63,333 bases of DNA, from positions 1-63,333 of the forward strand of contig CABRZC010000003.1 of NCBI GenBank assembly GCA_902475375.1, in the 5' to 3' direction. Position 1 is the first letter of the stretch. Each line of letters begins with the position of its first letter. The notes beneath the pieces were generated by a model that saw nothing but the letters and a program-made list of their open reading frames with translations, had not been told where the DNA came from and did not search any database. This stretch comes from an uncultured Collinsella sp. (GTDB lineage Bacteria > Actinomycetota > Coriobacteriia > Coriobacteriales > Coriobacteriaceae). A program made the position numbers and the translations under genes. Below, piece by piece: positions 6,995 to 15,924 of this stretch.

Positions 6995-8638
6995 TCACGC
7001 CCTGTAGAACACGTTGTCGGAAAAAAAGTCGGCCGGCGGCTCCATGCAGGCAATCTCACCGTCGAACATCATGGCAATGTCATCGGCAACCTGCTCGGCA
7101 AAATCCAGATCGTGCGTGGCCATGATGACGGTACCGCCAGCCTCCGCATGGCCACGCAGGGCGCGGGCGATGATGCGGCGGCTGGCCAGGTCCAAGCCCT
7201 TGGTGGGCTCATCGAGCAATAGCAGTTCGGGGCCAATCAGCAGCAGTTTTGCCAATGCAAGCAGTTGACGCTGTCCGCCCGAAAGATCGTACGGGTGGCG
7301 CCCATCCAGGCCCGACAGCCCCAGGCTCGCCGCGCGCTCCCGCGCCACAGCCTCGTCATATCCGCAGGTCGAAGCCCATTCCATCAGCTCATCGCGCACC
7401 GTCTCGGCAACCAGCAACGCCTTGGGATTCTGAGGCAGCAGCGCTGCCGATCCCGCCCCGCGCTCCATATGCCCACGCTGCAACTTGACCGTCTTGGCCA
7501 GCACCGAAAGCATTGTCGACTTCCCGCAGCCGTTACCACCCACAACCGCATGCACCGCGCCAGCCGAGAACGCCGCATCGAGCCCACGCAGCACCCAGCC
7601 GGACGCCCGATCGTAGCGAAACCAGCTCCCTGCCAGGGTGGTAGCCGGCCCAGCGTGCATTTTTGGGAGTATTCGGCATCCACCGGCGCGCGATGGCGCC
7701 CCCGAGTCACCCTGCGGCAGTATTTGCGCCCCAAATTCAGCCGATTTGTCCGATTTCAGTCCTTTTTTTGCACCCGGAGCGCCCCCGCGCGGGTCCAAAG
7801 AGCCCGGCTGGCCACTGGCGCTGCTGAAAACTCCGTTTTTTGCACGCCGCGAGGCACCCCACCCCGGCACCTCGCCAGAAAACAGCTCTTCACGGTGCCC
7901 CAGGGAGGCAATGTCAGCCACCTCGCACACGCGTCCGTCCTCAATCCGGTACGCGCACGTCGCGTATTCGAGCATCGGGCGCGGCTGGTGCGTTGCCACG
8001 ACAACCGTGCAGCCCAACTCGCGATTCACGCGAAACAGTGCGTGCAGAAAACTCTTCTCGGCAACGGGATCGAGCTGAGACGTGGGCTCGTCGAGCAGCA
8101 GCACACGCGGGCGCAGTGCCAGGACGGCGGCAAGCGACAGCAGCTGCTTGCGGCCACCCGAAAGCGTATCGGTATCGCGATGAAGCCAGTCCTCCAGACC
8201 AAAGAAATAGCTGGTCTCGGCAACACGGCGGCGCATCTCGTCGCGCGACATGCCTAGGTTTTCCAGGCCAAACGCCATCTCGTGCCACACGGTTTCGCAC
8301 ACGATCTGGTTCTCGGGGTCCTGAAACACATAGCCCACGCGCTCCGCGGACGCTCGAACGTCCATGTCGGCAACGCTCTCGCCCAGCACGCGCAGCTCGC
8401 CAGCGCACGCGCCCGTCGGCGAAATCTCGGGCTTGAGCAGCGAGAGCAGCGTTGACTTACCCGACCCGGTACCACCCACCAGCAGTGCAAACGCACCTTG
8501 AGGAACAAACCAGTCGAGCCCGTCGAGCACCGGCGCCTCAGCCCCGGGGTAGGTAAAGCTCAGCCCCCGCACCTCAATCGCCGACATATCCGGGCCGCAC
8601 GCCGCGCCCGACACCGGGCCCCTATCCAACCGAGCCAT
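6995..8638 (-). CDS. ecfA: ECF transporter ATPase, two nucleotide-binding domains fused
   Basis: The 547-aa protein energises the ECF importer. The first ATPase domain has Walker A GGTGSGKST at 55-63, signature LSGGRKQ at 159-165, and Walker B LLLDEP at 180-185. The second has GGNGCGKST at 367-375, LSGGQRQ, and LLLLDEPTKGLD. Most ECF systems use separate EcfA and EcfA' proteins, so here one polypeptide supplies both. The linker (about residues 255-335) is low-complexity, and its DNA (7640-7860) contains T-rich repeat-like stretches unlike the flanking code. The ATG overlaps the EcfT stop by one base (TGATG), with AGAGG upstream, which supports the chosen start. Confidence 0.93.
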   Translation of the reverse strand: MARLDRGPVSGAACGPDMSAIEVRGLSFTYPGAEAPVLDGLDWFVPQGAFALLVGGTGSGKSTLLSLLKPEISPTGACAGELRVLGESVADMDVRASAERVGYVFQDPENQIVCETVWHEMAFGLENLGMSRDEMRRRVAETSYFFGLEDWLHRDTDTLSGGRKQLLSLAAVLALRPRVLLLDEPTSQLDPVAEKSFLHALFRVNRELGCTVVVATHQPRPMLEYATCAYRIEDGRVCEVADIASLGHREELFSGEVPGWGASRRAKNGVFSSASGQPGSLDPRGGAPGAKKGLKSDKSAEFGAQILPQGDSGAPSRAGGCRILPKMHAGPATTLAGSWFRYDRASGWVLRGLDAAFSAGAVHAVVGGNGCGKSTMLSVLAKTVKLQRGHMERGAGSAALLPQNPKALLVAETVRDELMEWASTCGYDEAVARERAASLGLSGLDGRHPYDLSGGQRQLLALAKLLLIGPELLLLDEPTKGLDLASRRIIARALRGHAEAGGTVIMATHDLDFAEQVADDIAMMFDGEIACMEPPADFFSDNVFYRA

Positions 8639-9615
8639 CAGCCAAACCTCTTCTCGTCAATCGCGTGCAACACACAGGGCAACACCATCCAAGCCGCGTA
8701 CACAATATAGCCAGGCCACGGCGCCGGCACCGATAGTTGCGGGTAAAACGAATACTGCGCCATCACGGTCCACGCCACTGCTGTCGTGGCCACGCCAAAC
8801 AGCGCAAGCCCAACCAGCGCGGCAACATCGCCGCGCCCCAGCCGATACCGCGCGTACGTCGTGCGGCGTGTCGCGGCGCCCCACCCACGGGAGCGCATAG
8901 CGTCCGCGCGCTCCAGCGAATCTTCCATGCCCCAGCCCATCAACACGCTCGACGCCCGCAGGCGCGAGCGCACGGGGTCGGCCGGCGCGCGGCCAGGCAC
9001 ATCAATCGCATCCTGCACCGCCAGCACCGTACGACCGCGGCGCAAAAACTGCGGGATAAGCCGCATGCACATCGAGATCATGAGCGCGATCACCGGCGCG
9101 GCGTTACCCAAAAGCGCAAGCACCTTGTCGTAGTCAAGCATCGATGCCGCCGCCTCAAACCACAGCACGCTCGCCACAAACAGCCCGCCCATGCACAGGC
9201 CGTAAACCATGCTCTCTAGATACACCGCACGCATGCCAATACGGAACAGCTCCGTCGAGCCCGAGGCGCTAAACAGCGGATTGAGCACCGCGATGATCAA
9301 AATCACCGGCAGCTGCCAGCGAAGCGCCCCCAACGTGCGCGCGGCGCCGCGCGTCGCAAACCCGTACGCCAACCCGCCCGCAAACGACAGCGCGATCAGC
9401 ACCGGTTGCATCGAGAACATGGTGAGCCCCAACGTCAGCACCATGTAGAGCGCCGGCACCGCCGGATGCGACATCGAAAATGCCGCGACGGGCTCGTTGC
9501 CCGATTCCTCTCGCATGATATCCACGGGCACCCCCATCCCCTCGCTCAAACGCCAACGCCGCAGCGCCGCCGCCATGCACAACCAGCGCAAATACCACGC
9601 CGGCGGCAGCGACAT
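8638..9615 (-). CDS. ecfT: ECF transporter transmembrane coupling component (EcfT)
   Basis: EcfT links the ATPases to the vitamin-binding S subunit. The 325-aa protein has several membrane segments in the first half, then an arginine-rich coupling region with ADAMRSRGWG, one of the EcfT coupling motifs, followed by C-terminal membrane segments. The start is uncertain: no strong ribosome site precedes 9615, and an internal Met near residue 34 could also be used. It is the first gene of the three-gene ECF operon. The gap to the divergent glmU is about 105 bases. Confidence 0.9.
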   Translation of the reverse strand: MSLPPAWYLRWLCMAAALRRWRLSEGMGVPVDIMREESGNEPVAAFSMSHPAVPALYMVLTLGLTMFSMQPVLIALSFAGGLAYGFATRGAARTLGALRWQLPVILIIAVLNPLFSASGSTELFRIGMRAVYLESMVYGLCMGGLFVASVLWFEAAASMLDYDKVLALLGNAAPVIALMISMCMRLIPQFLRRGRTVLAVQDAIDVPGRAPADPVRSRLRASSVLMGWGMEDSLERADAMRSRGWGAATRRTTYARYRLGRGDVAALVGLALFGVATTAVAWTVMAQYSFYPQLSVPAPWPGYIVYAAWMVLPCVLHAIDEKRFG

Positions 9616-9721
9616 CGGCCGTCACGCGTCAATCGTTACGCGCTCATCATATGCCTGCGGTATCATATTGCGCCGTGTATCGTTTCCAAACACACGTCTC
9701 TATAACGTAACAGGAGATCAC

Positions 9722-11134
9722 ATGGACGCAACCGCAATTATCCTCGCCGCCGGCGAGGGCACCCGCATGAAGTCGAACCACTGCAAGGTTTCGCACAAGA
9801 TCCTGGGTAAGCCCATGGTCCAGTGGATCGTCGACGCCACCATCAAGGCCGGCTGCAGCCGCGTCGTGGTCGTCATCGGCAGCCACGCCGACGAAATGCG
9901 CGCCCTTATCGACGGCGCCTACGCCAACAGCGCCACCAAGGTCGAGTGCGTCGAGCAGACCGAGCGCCTGGGCACCGGCCACGCCGTAAAGGTCGCGCTC
10001 GAGGCCTGCGGCATCACGCAAGGCCCCGTCGTCGTGCTCAACGGCGACCTGCCGCTCATCACTGCCGACACCGTCGCCAAGTTCGCGCAGACCGTCGCCA
10101 CCGGCGAGCTCGCCTGCACCGTCATGACCATGACCCCGCCCGACCCCTTCGGCTACGGCCGTATCAAGCTGGGCGCCGACGGCCAGATTGAGCGCATCAT
10201 CGAGCAGAAGGACTGCACGCCCGAGCAGGCCGCCACGCTGCTCGAGTGCAACGCCGGCTGCTACGCCTTCGACGGCGCGCAGCTCGCCGCACACATTGAC
10301 GAGATCGGCAACGACAACGCGCAGTCCGAGTACTACCTGCCCGACATGCTCGAGATACTCAAAGGCCACGGCCAGGCAGTCTCCATCTTCCACTGCGACG
10401 ACTACCGCGACGGCCTGGGCGTCAACAGCCGCATCCAACTCGCGCAGCTCACCGCCATCGCGCGCGACCGCATCAACGAGCACTGGATGGCCGAGGGCGT
10501 TACCTTCATCGACCCCACGCAGGCTTGGATCGGCCCCGACGCCGTTATCGGCCGCGACACCGTCGTGTGGCCTCAGACGCACCTGATCGGCCACGTCACC
10601 GTGGGCGAGGAGTGCCAGCTCGGCCCCAACAGCCGCCTCACCGACACCACCGTCGGCAGCGGCTGCATCATCGATGAGACCATCGCCATCGAGGCCGTCA
10701 TCGAGAACGGCGTCGACTGCGGCCCGCGCGCCTACCTGCGCCCAGGCACCCACATGCTCGACGGATCCAAGGCCGGCACGCACGTGGAGATCAAGAAGTC
10801 CACGATCGGCGAGGGTTCCAAGGTGCCTCACTTGTCCTACATCGGCGACACCACCATGGGCTCCGGCGTCAACGTGGGTGCGGGCTCCATCACCTGCAAC
10901 TACGACGGCGTGCACAAGCACAAGACCGTCATCGGCAAGGATGCCTTCATCGGTTCTGACACCATGATGGTCGCGCCCGCCCAGATCGGCGACGGCGCGC
11001 TTGTGGCCGCCGGCTCTGTCATCACCGAGCCGGTCCCGGCAGACGCACTCGGCCTGGGCCGCGCCCGTCAGGTAAATATTGAGGGCTGGGCCGCCGATTA
11101 CCGCCGCCGCCTGCACGAGGACGACGAGGTATAA
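9722..11134 (+). CDS. glmU: Bifunctional GlcNAc-1-P uridyltransferase / GlcN-1-P acetyltransferase
   Basis: GlmU makes UDP-GlcNAc, the precursor of peptidoglycan and other envelope glycans. The 470-aa protein starts with the pyrophosphorylase signature LAAGEGTRMKS (residues 8-18), has VLNGDLPLI in the middle, and a C-terminal left-handed beta helix of hexapeptide repeats, with the acetyltransferase region YLRPGTHMLDGSKAGTHVE and SITCNYDGVHKHKT. The length is typical. The start at 9722 follows AGGAGA; the open frame upstream overlaps the divergent EcfT gene and is not used. A terminator follows. Confidence 0.97.
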   Translation: MDATAIILAAGEGTRMKSNHCKVSHKILGKPMVQWIVDATIKAGCSRVVVVIGSHADEMRALIDGAYANSATKVECVEQTERLGTGHAVKVALEACGITQGPVVVLNGDLPLITADTVAKFAQTVATGELACTVMTMTPPDPFGYGRIKLGADGQIERIIEQKDCTPEQAATLLECNAGCYAFDGAQLAAHIDEIGNDNAQSEYYLPDMLEILKGHGQAVSIFHCDDYRDGLGVNSRIQLAQLTAIARDRINEHWMAEGVTFIDPTQAWIGPDAVIGRDTVVWPQTHLIGHVTVGEECQLGPNSRLTDTTVGSGCIIDETIAIEAVIENGVDCGPRAYLRPGTHMLDGSKAGTHVEIKKSTIGEGSKVPHLSYIGDTTMGSGVNVGAGSITCNYDGVHKHKTVIGKDAFIGSDTMMVAPAQIGDGALVAAGSVITEPVPADALGLGRARQVNIEGWAADYRRRLHEDDEV

Positions 11135-11152
11135 CGTTTTACCAAGCATCTA

Positions 11153-11186
11153 AGGAGCCGCTTCCGTAGGGACGGCTCCTTTTTCT
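11153..11186 (+). terminator. Rho-independent terminator of glmU
   Basis: A stem AGGAGCCG/CGGCTCCT followed by TTTTTC starts 18 bases after the glmU stop codon. Confidence 0.88.
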
Positions 11187-11327
11187 ATGCTGACCTGCGC
11201 GGCCGGATGAGTGGTCGGTTCGTGTCCGTTGACGGTAAAGACGTTATCAAGACTCAATAAGCCCCGTCGCGCGGTTACAATGCAACAAGGCATCTATATG
11301 GCATTCGATGTATAAAGGAGAAGGGTA

Positions 11328-12314
11328 ATGCCGATTAATGATCCCGAGAAGTCGGAGAATATGCGCAAGTCCATCCGCGTGTATTCCGGTTCCTCCAACC
11401 GTCCCCTCGCTCAGAAGATCGCTGAGTACCTTGGGGTCGAGCTTTCGGGCCTTACGCTAAAGCAGTTCGCCAATGGTGAGATTTACGCCCGCTACGACGA
11501 GACCGTCCGCGGCGCCGACGTCTTCCTGATTCAGTCCGTGGCCGGCGGCAACGTCAACGACATGCTCATGGAGCTGCTCATCGCCACCGACGCTGCCAAG
11601 CGCGCATCCGCCCGCTCCATCACCGCCGTTATCACCCACTACGGCTATGCCCGCCAGGACCGCAAGGCCGGCCCGCGCGAGCCCATCACCGCCCGCCTCG
11701 TCGCCAACCTGCTCGAGCGCGCCGGTGTCGACCGCATCATCACCCTCGACCTGCACCAGGGTCAGATCCAGGGCTTCTTCGATATCCCGGTTAACCACCT
11801 GTCCGCACTGCCGCTGTTTGGCCAGTACTACAACGACATGCACTTCGACACCGACAACCTGGTTGTCGTCTCCCCCGACGTGGGTCGCGCCAAGGCCGCC
11901 AAGAAGCTGTCCGACATGCTCGGCTGCGACCTGGCCATCGCCCACAAGGGCCGTCCGCGTCACAACGCCGCCGAGGTCATGGGCATCATCGGCGACATCA
12001 AGGGCAAGACCTGCGTCATCAACGACGACATGATCGACACCGCTGGCACCCTGTGCGCCAACGTCAAGGAGCTCAAGGCTATGGGCGCTGGCGACATCTA
12101 CGTCTGCGCCACCCACGGTATCTTCTCCGGTCCGGCCATCGAGCGCCTGAACGACGCCCCGATCGTCGAGTGCGTCGTCACCGACGCCATCCCCGTCGAG
12201 GTCGGCGGCAAGATTAAGACCATCTCGGTCGCCGAGGAGTTCGCTCAGGCCATCTCCGCCGTTTACCACGAGGAGCCCGTCTCCACGCTCGTCGGCGGCG
12301 ACTTCGCGCTGTAG
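11328..12314 (+). CDS. prs: Ribose-phosphate pyrophosphokinase (PRPP synthetase)
   Basis: Prs makes PRPP from ribose 5-phosphate and ATP, feeding purine, pyrimidine, NAD, His and Trp synthesis. The 328-aa protein is class I: RVYSGSSNRPLAQKIA at the N-terminus, DLHQGQIQGFF for the metal/ATP site, and NDDMIDTAGTL for the PRPP loop. AAAGGAG lies 6 nt before the ATG. About 17 residues precede the usual start of the fold; an internal Met (residue 12) could be an alternative. It serves the six pur genes elsewhere in this window. Confidence 0.96.
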   Translation: MPINDPEKSENMRKSIRVYSGSSNRPLAQKIAEYLGVELSGLTLKQFANGEIYARYDETVRGADVFLIQSVAGGNVNDMLMELLIATDAAKRASARSITAVITHYGYARQDRKAGPREPITARLVANLLERAGVDRIITLDLHQGQIQGFFDIPVNHLSALPLFGQYYNDMHFDTDNLVVVSPDVGRAKAAKKLSDMLGCDLAIAHKGRPRHNAAEVMGIIGDIKGKTCVINDDMIDTAGTLCANVKELKAMGAGDIYVCATHGIFSGPAIERLNDAPIVECVVTDAIPVEVGGKIKTISVAEEFAQAISAVYHEEPVSTLVGGDFAL

Positions 12315-12342
12315 TCGCATCGTCCTTGCAACCCGGCGCATC

Positions 12343-12420
12343 GCCGCCGAAACAGAAGAAACCCCCACGCTCCCCCTTGCTTCGCAAAGGTCGCGCGGGG
12401 GTTTCTTCTGTTTCGGCGGC
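12343..12420 (+). terminator. Very long hairpin after prs
   Basis: The inverted repeat has arms of about 28 bases (12343-12370 and 12393-12420). The inner part is GC-rich and the 3' arm contains GGGGGTTTCTTCTGTTT, so a compact terminator sits inside the longer palindrome. It starts 28 bases after prs. Confidence 0.8.
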
Positions 12421-12538
12421 TCGCTCTGCCGCGGCCGTGCTTTTGTCTGGTGGGATTTCGCTGAAACGAAGTCTCGCCTTCGGCGGGCGTGGTAGCCTTT
12501 GTCGTTGATTGAACTATTTGTGTAACGAAGGGACAAAT

Positions 12539-13168
12539 ATGGCAGCTGCACAGCCGCTTAAGATTCGCATGGTTGCTGGACTTGGCAACCCTGGCGATGA
12601 GTATGCCGAGACCCGCCACAACGCTGGCTTCAAAGCAATCGACGAGTTGGCCCGTCAGGCCGGTGTCACGTACTGGAAAAACCAGGCCGGCGCCGAGGTC
12701 GCGCCCATCAACATCAACGACCCCGAGGAAGAGGGCGGCAAGCGTCAGATTGTGCTGGTCAAGCCACAGTCGTACATGAATACCTCGGGCGGTCCCATCT
12801 CCAAGCTTTGCCGCGAGTACAAAATCAAGGCCGAGGAGCTGCTCGTGATCCACGATGAGCTCGATATTCCCGCCGGCGACGTACGCGTTAAGGTGGGCGG
12901 CGGCCATGCTGGCCACAACGGGCTGCGTTCCATCATCGACAAGATGGGCAGCCGCGACTTCAGCCGCATCCGCACCGGCATCGGCAACCCTCCCGGCAAG
13001 ATGGCTGTCGCAGACTACGTGCTCAAGCAGCTGCGCGCCCGCGAGGCCGAGGACTTCCAGGACACCTGCGCCCGCGCCGCCGACGCCGCCGGCCTGGCGA
13101 TCGTGCACGGCGTAATCTACGCCCGCGATCACGTCAACGGCGCCGCTTCCGCCAACGGCAAGCACTAA
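12539..13168 (+). CDS. pth: Peptidyl-tRNA hydrolase
   Basis: Pth recycles tRNA by cleaving peptidyl-tRNA dropped from ribosomes. The 209-aa protein has GLGNPGDEYAETRHNAGF with the catalytic His, VKPQSYMNTSGG, IHDELDIPAGDVRVK with the key Asp, and GGHAGHNGLRSI. The start at 12539 is preceded by GAAGGGA at a good distance; the frame extends 10 codons further upstream but lacks a site. A short insert (EEEGGKRQ) lies in a surface loop. The strong terminator at 13275-13324 follows. Confidence 0.96.
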   Translation: MAAAQPLKIRMVAGLGNPGDEYAETRHNAGFKAIDELARQAGVTYWKNQAGAEVAPININDPEEEGGKRQIVLVKPQSYMNTSGGPISKLCREYKIKAEELLVIHDELDIPAGDVRVKVGGGHAGHNGLRSIIDKMGSRDFSRIRTGIGNPPGKMAVADYVLKQLRAREAEDFQDTCARAADAAGLAIVHGVIYARDHVNGAASANGKH

Positions 13169-13171
13169 AGC

Positions 13172-13368
13172 CTACCATTTAGGGACAGGCTTATTTTGGC
13201 AGGTTTTATCTGCGGAAACACCTCAGTTGCGCCATCGCAATCAACCGCGCGCCGACTTACACACATAGCGCCCCAAAGGGGGCCGGCCTCATCACAACCC
13301 GAGGCCGGCCCCCTTTGCCGTTTTACCCGATAAAACTGACCAAAATAAACCTGCCCCTATTTGGTAGG
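13172..13368. repeat. Inverted repeat pair of the GGGACAG family flanking a terminator
   Basis: The arms at 13172-13208 and 13331-13368 are imperfect inverted copies (core AGGGACAGGCTTATTTTGG against CCAAAATAAACCTGCCCCT). A further copy lies beside purF at 35126-35167. The pair brackets the pth terminator. Apart from these elements, the 374-base gap to nfnA holds only the nfnA promoter and leader. Confidence 0.75.
13275..13324 (+). terminator. Rho-independent terminator of pth
   Basis: A 13-bp stem GGGGGCCGGCCTC/GAGGCCGGCCCCC with a 10-nt loop is flanked by AAA and TTTGCCGTTTT. It is very stable. Confidence 0.88.
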
Positions 13369-13431
13369 CCAAAGTGAATAAACCCTGCTCCCAACCGCCG
13401 AAGATACACGTAAGCGACATGTCCATGAGGG

Positions 13432-13480
13432 TATAATTTGCACCGTATGTCTGCACAACGCCTGTGCGCGTACGGTTTTA
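13432..13480 (+). promoter_or_regulatory. nfnA promoter -10 and possible leader attenuator
   Basis: A perfect TATAAT at 13432-13437 lies about 105 bases upstream of nfnA; a -35 is not clear. Directly downstream, a hairpin with stems CCGTA (13443) and TACGG (13471) and inner stems GCACA/TGTGC is followed by TTTTATT, the form of an intrinsic terminator. A second potential hairpin follows before the ribosome site. The attenuation role is inferred. Confidence 0.5.
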
Positions 13481-13542
13481 TTCGGGCTACCGTCCATTTC
13501 CGTGGAGGCACGGTTCGGTCGCCCTAACAAGAGAGGGGTTCT

Positions 13543-14382
13543 ATGTATAAGATCCTGGAGAAGACGCAGTTCTCGGAGAAGGTGTTCAAGTTCCGCATCG
13601 AGGCGCCCGCAATCGCCAAGCATGCGCACGCTGGACAGTTCCTCATGGTTCGCGCCAATGAGACGGGCGAGCGTGTCCCGTTTACCCTGGCCGGCTGGAA
13701 CGGTGACGAGGGCTGGGTCGAGTTCATCTTCATGGTGATCGGCAAGACCACCGAGATGCTTTCCACCTACGAGGCCGGCGAGTCGCTGCGCGACGTCGTG
13801 GGCCCGCTGGGCGTTCCCACCGAGATGGCTGAGGGCCCCTGCGCCGTCATTGGCGGCGGCGTCGGCCTGGCAATTGCCTTCCCGGTCGCCAAGCACCTGG
13901 TCGAGACCGGCCACGAGGTGCACGCCATCATGGGCGCCCGCACCAAGGACCTCCTGCTCATGGAGGACCAGTTCCGCGAACTCCTCGACGAGGACCACAT
14001 CCACATCACCACTGACGACGGTTCCTACGGCGAGCAGGGCGTTGTCACCGCTCCGCTGGAGCGTCTGCTGCAGGACAAGGCCGTGAGCCAGGTCTTCTGC
14101 GTCGGCCCCGTTCCGATGATGAAGTTCTCGACCCTCACCGCCCAGAAGTACGACACCCCCATCACCGCGTCGCTCAACCCCATCATGGTTGACGGCACCG
14201 GTATGTGCGGCTGCTGCCGCGTCGAGGTGGGCGGCGTGACCAAGTTCGCTTGCGTCGACGGCCCCGACTTCGATGCCACCCTGGTCGACTGGGATGACCT
14301 TCGTGCCCGCCAGGCCGCTTACCGTTCCGAAGAGGGCGCGTCCCTCAAGGCCTATGAGGAAAAGAGCTGCGCATGCCACTAG
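13543..14382 (+). CDS. nfnA: NfnA-type ferredoxin-NADP+ reductase subunit alpha
   Basis: This 279-aa protein is a PyrK/FNR-like flavoprotein that pairs with the next gene. NfnAB uses electron bifurcation to couple NADH, NADPH and reduced ferredoxin (family knowledge). It has an N-terminal FAD-binding barrel (HAGQFLMVRA, then VPFTLAGW), a NAD-binding half with VIGGGVGLA, and a C-terminal [2Fe-2S] cysteine cluster GTGMCGCCRVEVGG followed by FACVDGPDFD. GAGAGGGG precedes the ATG. Its last 10 bases overlap nfnB, so the subunits are translationally coupled. PyrK for dihydroorotate dehydrogenase is less likely because no pyrD is adjacent. Confidence 0.88.
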   Translation: MYKILEKTQFSEKVFKFRIEAPAIAKHAHAGQFLMVRANETGERVPFTLAGWNGDEGWVEFIFMVIGKTTEMLSTYEAGESLRDVVGPLGVPTEMAEGPCAVIGGGVGLAIAFPVAKHLVETGHEVHAIMGARTKDLLLMEDQFRELLDEDHIHITTDDGSYGEQGVVTAPLERLLQDKAVSQVFCVGPVPMMKFSTLTAQKYDTPITASLNPIMVDGTGMCGCCRVEVGGVTKFACVDGPDFDATLVDWDDLRARQAAYRSEEGASLKAYEEKSCACH

Positions 14383-15782
14383 TTAACGGTCGTTTCGTTG
14401 CCGATATGAAGTCGCCCCGCACCCCCGATAACGAGGAGCCGGCTGCCGAGCGCGCCTGCGACTTCCGCCCCGTCGACAAGGGCTTCACCGAGGAGATGGC
14501 GCTGGCCGAGGCCGAGCGCTGCCTCAACTGCAAGAAGCCGTTCTGTGTTGAGGGCTGCCCCGTCAACATCAACATCCCCCGCTTTATCGAGCAAATCCGC
14601 GCGAAGGACTTCGGCGGCGCCCTCGATACCATCCGCGAGGACTCCATGCTTCCCGCCATCTGCGGTCGCGTCTGCCCGCAGGAGAATCAGTGCGAGGGCA
14701 AGTGCATCCGTGGTAAGAAGTCCGAGCCCGTGGCCATCGGCCAGCTCGAGCGCTTCCTGGGTGACCGCCCCGAGCTCGCCTCCACGCCCAAGATGGCTCC
14801 CAAGAACGGCAAGAAGGTCGCCGTCGTCGGCTCCGGCCCGTCCGGCATCACCTGCGCCGGCGAGCTCGCCCGTAACGGCTTTGACGTCACCGTCTTCGAG
14901 GCCTTCTTCACCGGCGGCGGCGTGCTGGTCTACGGCATCCCCGAGTTCCGTCTGCCCAAGGCGGTCGTCAAGCGCGAGATTGACGGCCTGGAGGACATGG
15001 GCGTCAAGTTTGAGTACAACTCCGTCGTGGGCAACATGGCCACGGCCGAGGAACTGTTCGAGCAGGGCTTCGACGCCATCTACGTGGCGACCGGCGCTGG
15101 CCTGCCTAAGTTCCTCAACGTCCCCGGCGAGAACCTGCCCAACGTCTTCTTCGCGAACGAGTACCTCACCCGCGTGAACCTGATGAAGGCCAACAAGTTC
15201 CCCGAGTACGACACCCCCACCAAGCACGGCAAGAACGTCGTCGTCTTTGGCGGTGGCAACGTGGCTATGGACGCCGTCCGTACCGCCAAGCGTCTGGGCG
15301 CCGAGCACGCCATCATCGCCTACCGTCGTACCGAGGACGAGATGCCCTGCCGTCGCGCCGAGCTGCACCACGCCAAGGCCGAGGGCGTCGAGGTTCTGCC
15401 GCTCGTCTCCCCGCTCGAGTTTGTCGCTGGCGAGGACGGCTCCGTGTGCGCCGTCAAGGTCCAGAAGATGGAGCTCGGCGAGCCTGACGAGTCTGGCCGT
15501 CGCCGCCCGGTGCCCATCGAGGGCGCCATCGAGGAGATCCCCTGCGACGTCGCGATCTCGGCTATCGGCACCAACGCCAACCCCTTCGCAAAGAAGATCG
15601 GCGGCAAGATGGAGCTCAACAAGTGGGGCTACATCGTTGCCGACGAGGAGACCGGCCAGACCACCGATCCCCGCATCTGGGCCGGCGGCGACATCGTCAC
15701 CGGTGCCGCTACGGTCATTCTGGCGATGGGCGCCGGCAAGAAGGCCGCCGCTTCGATCACCAAGAGCCTGCTGGGCGAGTAA
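14373..15782 (+). CDS. nfnB: NfnB-type subunit beta (glutamate synthase small-chain-like NADPH oxidoreductase)
   Basis: The 469-aa protein carries an N-terminal Fe-S domain (CLNCKKPFCVEGCP and ICGRVCPQENQCEGKC) and two Rossmann motifs, VVGSGPSG for FAD and VVFGGGNVAMDAVR for NADPH, with a closing GGDIVTGAATVILAMGAGK. This is the GltD-like fold used in NfnB. It overlaps nfnA by 10 bases. No glutamate synthase large subunit is nearby, which argues for NfnB rather than GltD. Confidence 0.9.
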   Translation: MPLVNGRFVADMKSPRTPDNEEPAAERACDFRPVDKGFTEEMALAEAERCLNCKKPFCVEGCPVNINIPRFIEQIRAKDFGGALDTIREDSMLPAICGRVCPQENQCEGKCIRGKKSEPVAIGQLERFLGDRPELASTPKMAPKNGKKVAVVGSGPSGITCAGELARNGFDVTVFEAFFTGGGVLVYGIPEFRLPKAVVKREIDGLEDMGVKFEYNSVVGNMATAEELFEQGFDAIYVATGAGLPKFLNVPGENLPNVFFANEYLTRVNLMKANKFPEYDTPTKHGKNVVVFGGGNVAMDAVRTAKRLGAEHAIIAYRRTEDEMPCRRAELHHAKAEGVEVLPLVSPLEFVAGEDGSVCAVKVQKMELGEPDESGRRRPVPIEGAIEEIPCDVAISAIGTNANPFAKKIGGKMELNKWGYIVADEETGQTTDPRIWAGGDIVTGAATVILAMGAGKKAAASITKSLLGE

Positions 15783-15811
15783 TCACCTACAGCGCTAGCC
15801 ACCAAACGGCA

Positions 15812-15853
15812 AAGTCCCCGTCGAGCACACGCCCGGCGGGGACTTTTTCTTTA
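15812..15853 (+). terminator. Rho-independent terminator of nfnAB
   Basis: An imperfect stem AAAGTCCCCG/CGGGGACTTT with a GC-rich loop is followed by TTCTTT, 30 bases after nfnB. Confidence 0.88.
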
Positions 15854-15864
15854 CCGACCGCCCA

Positions 15865-15903
15865 AACCACCACGATGGGGACAGGCACCTTTGTGGTGGT
15901 TTG
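15865..15903. repeat. GGGACAG-family hairpin (AAACCACCAC type)
   Basis: AAACCACCAC and GTGGTGGTTT form the arms around GATGGGGACAGGCACCTTT. Close relatives lie at 22884-22920, 25098-25132 and 26710-26742. This one directly precedes array 2, just as the hairpin at 22884 precedes array 3. Confidence 0.85.
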
Positions 15904-15924
15904 AGGCTTGGTCGGTCGTTTTGT

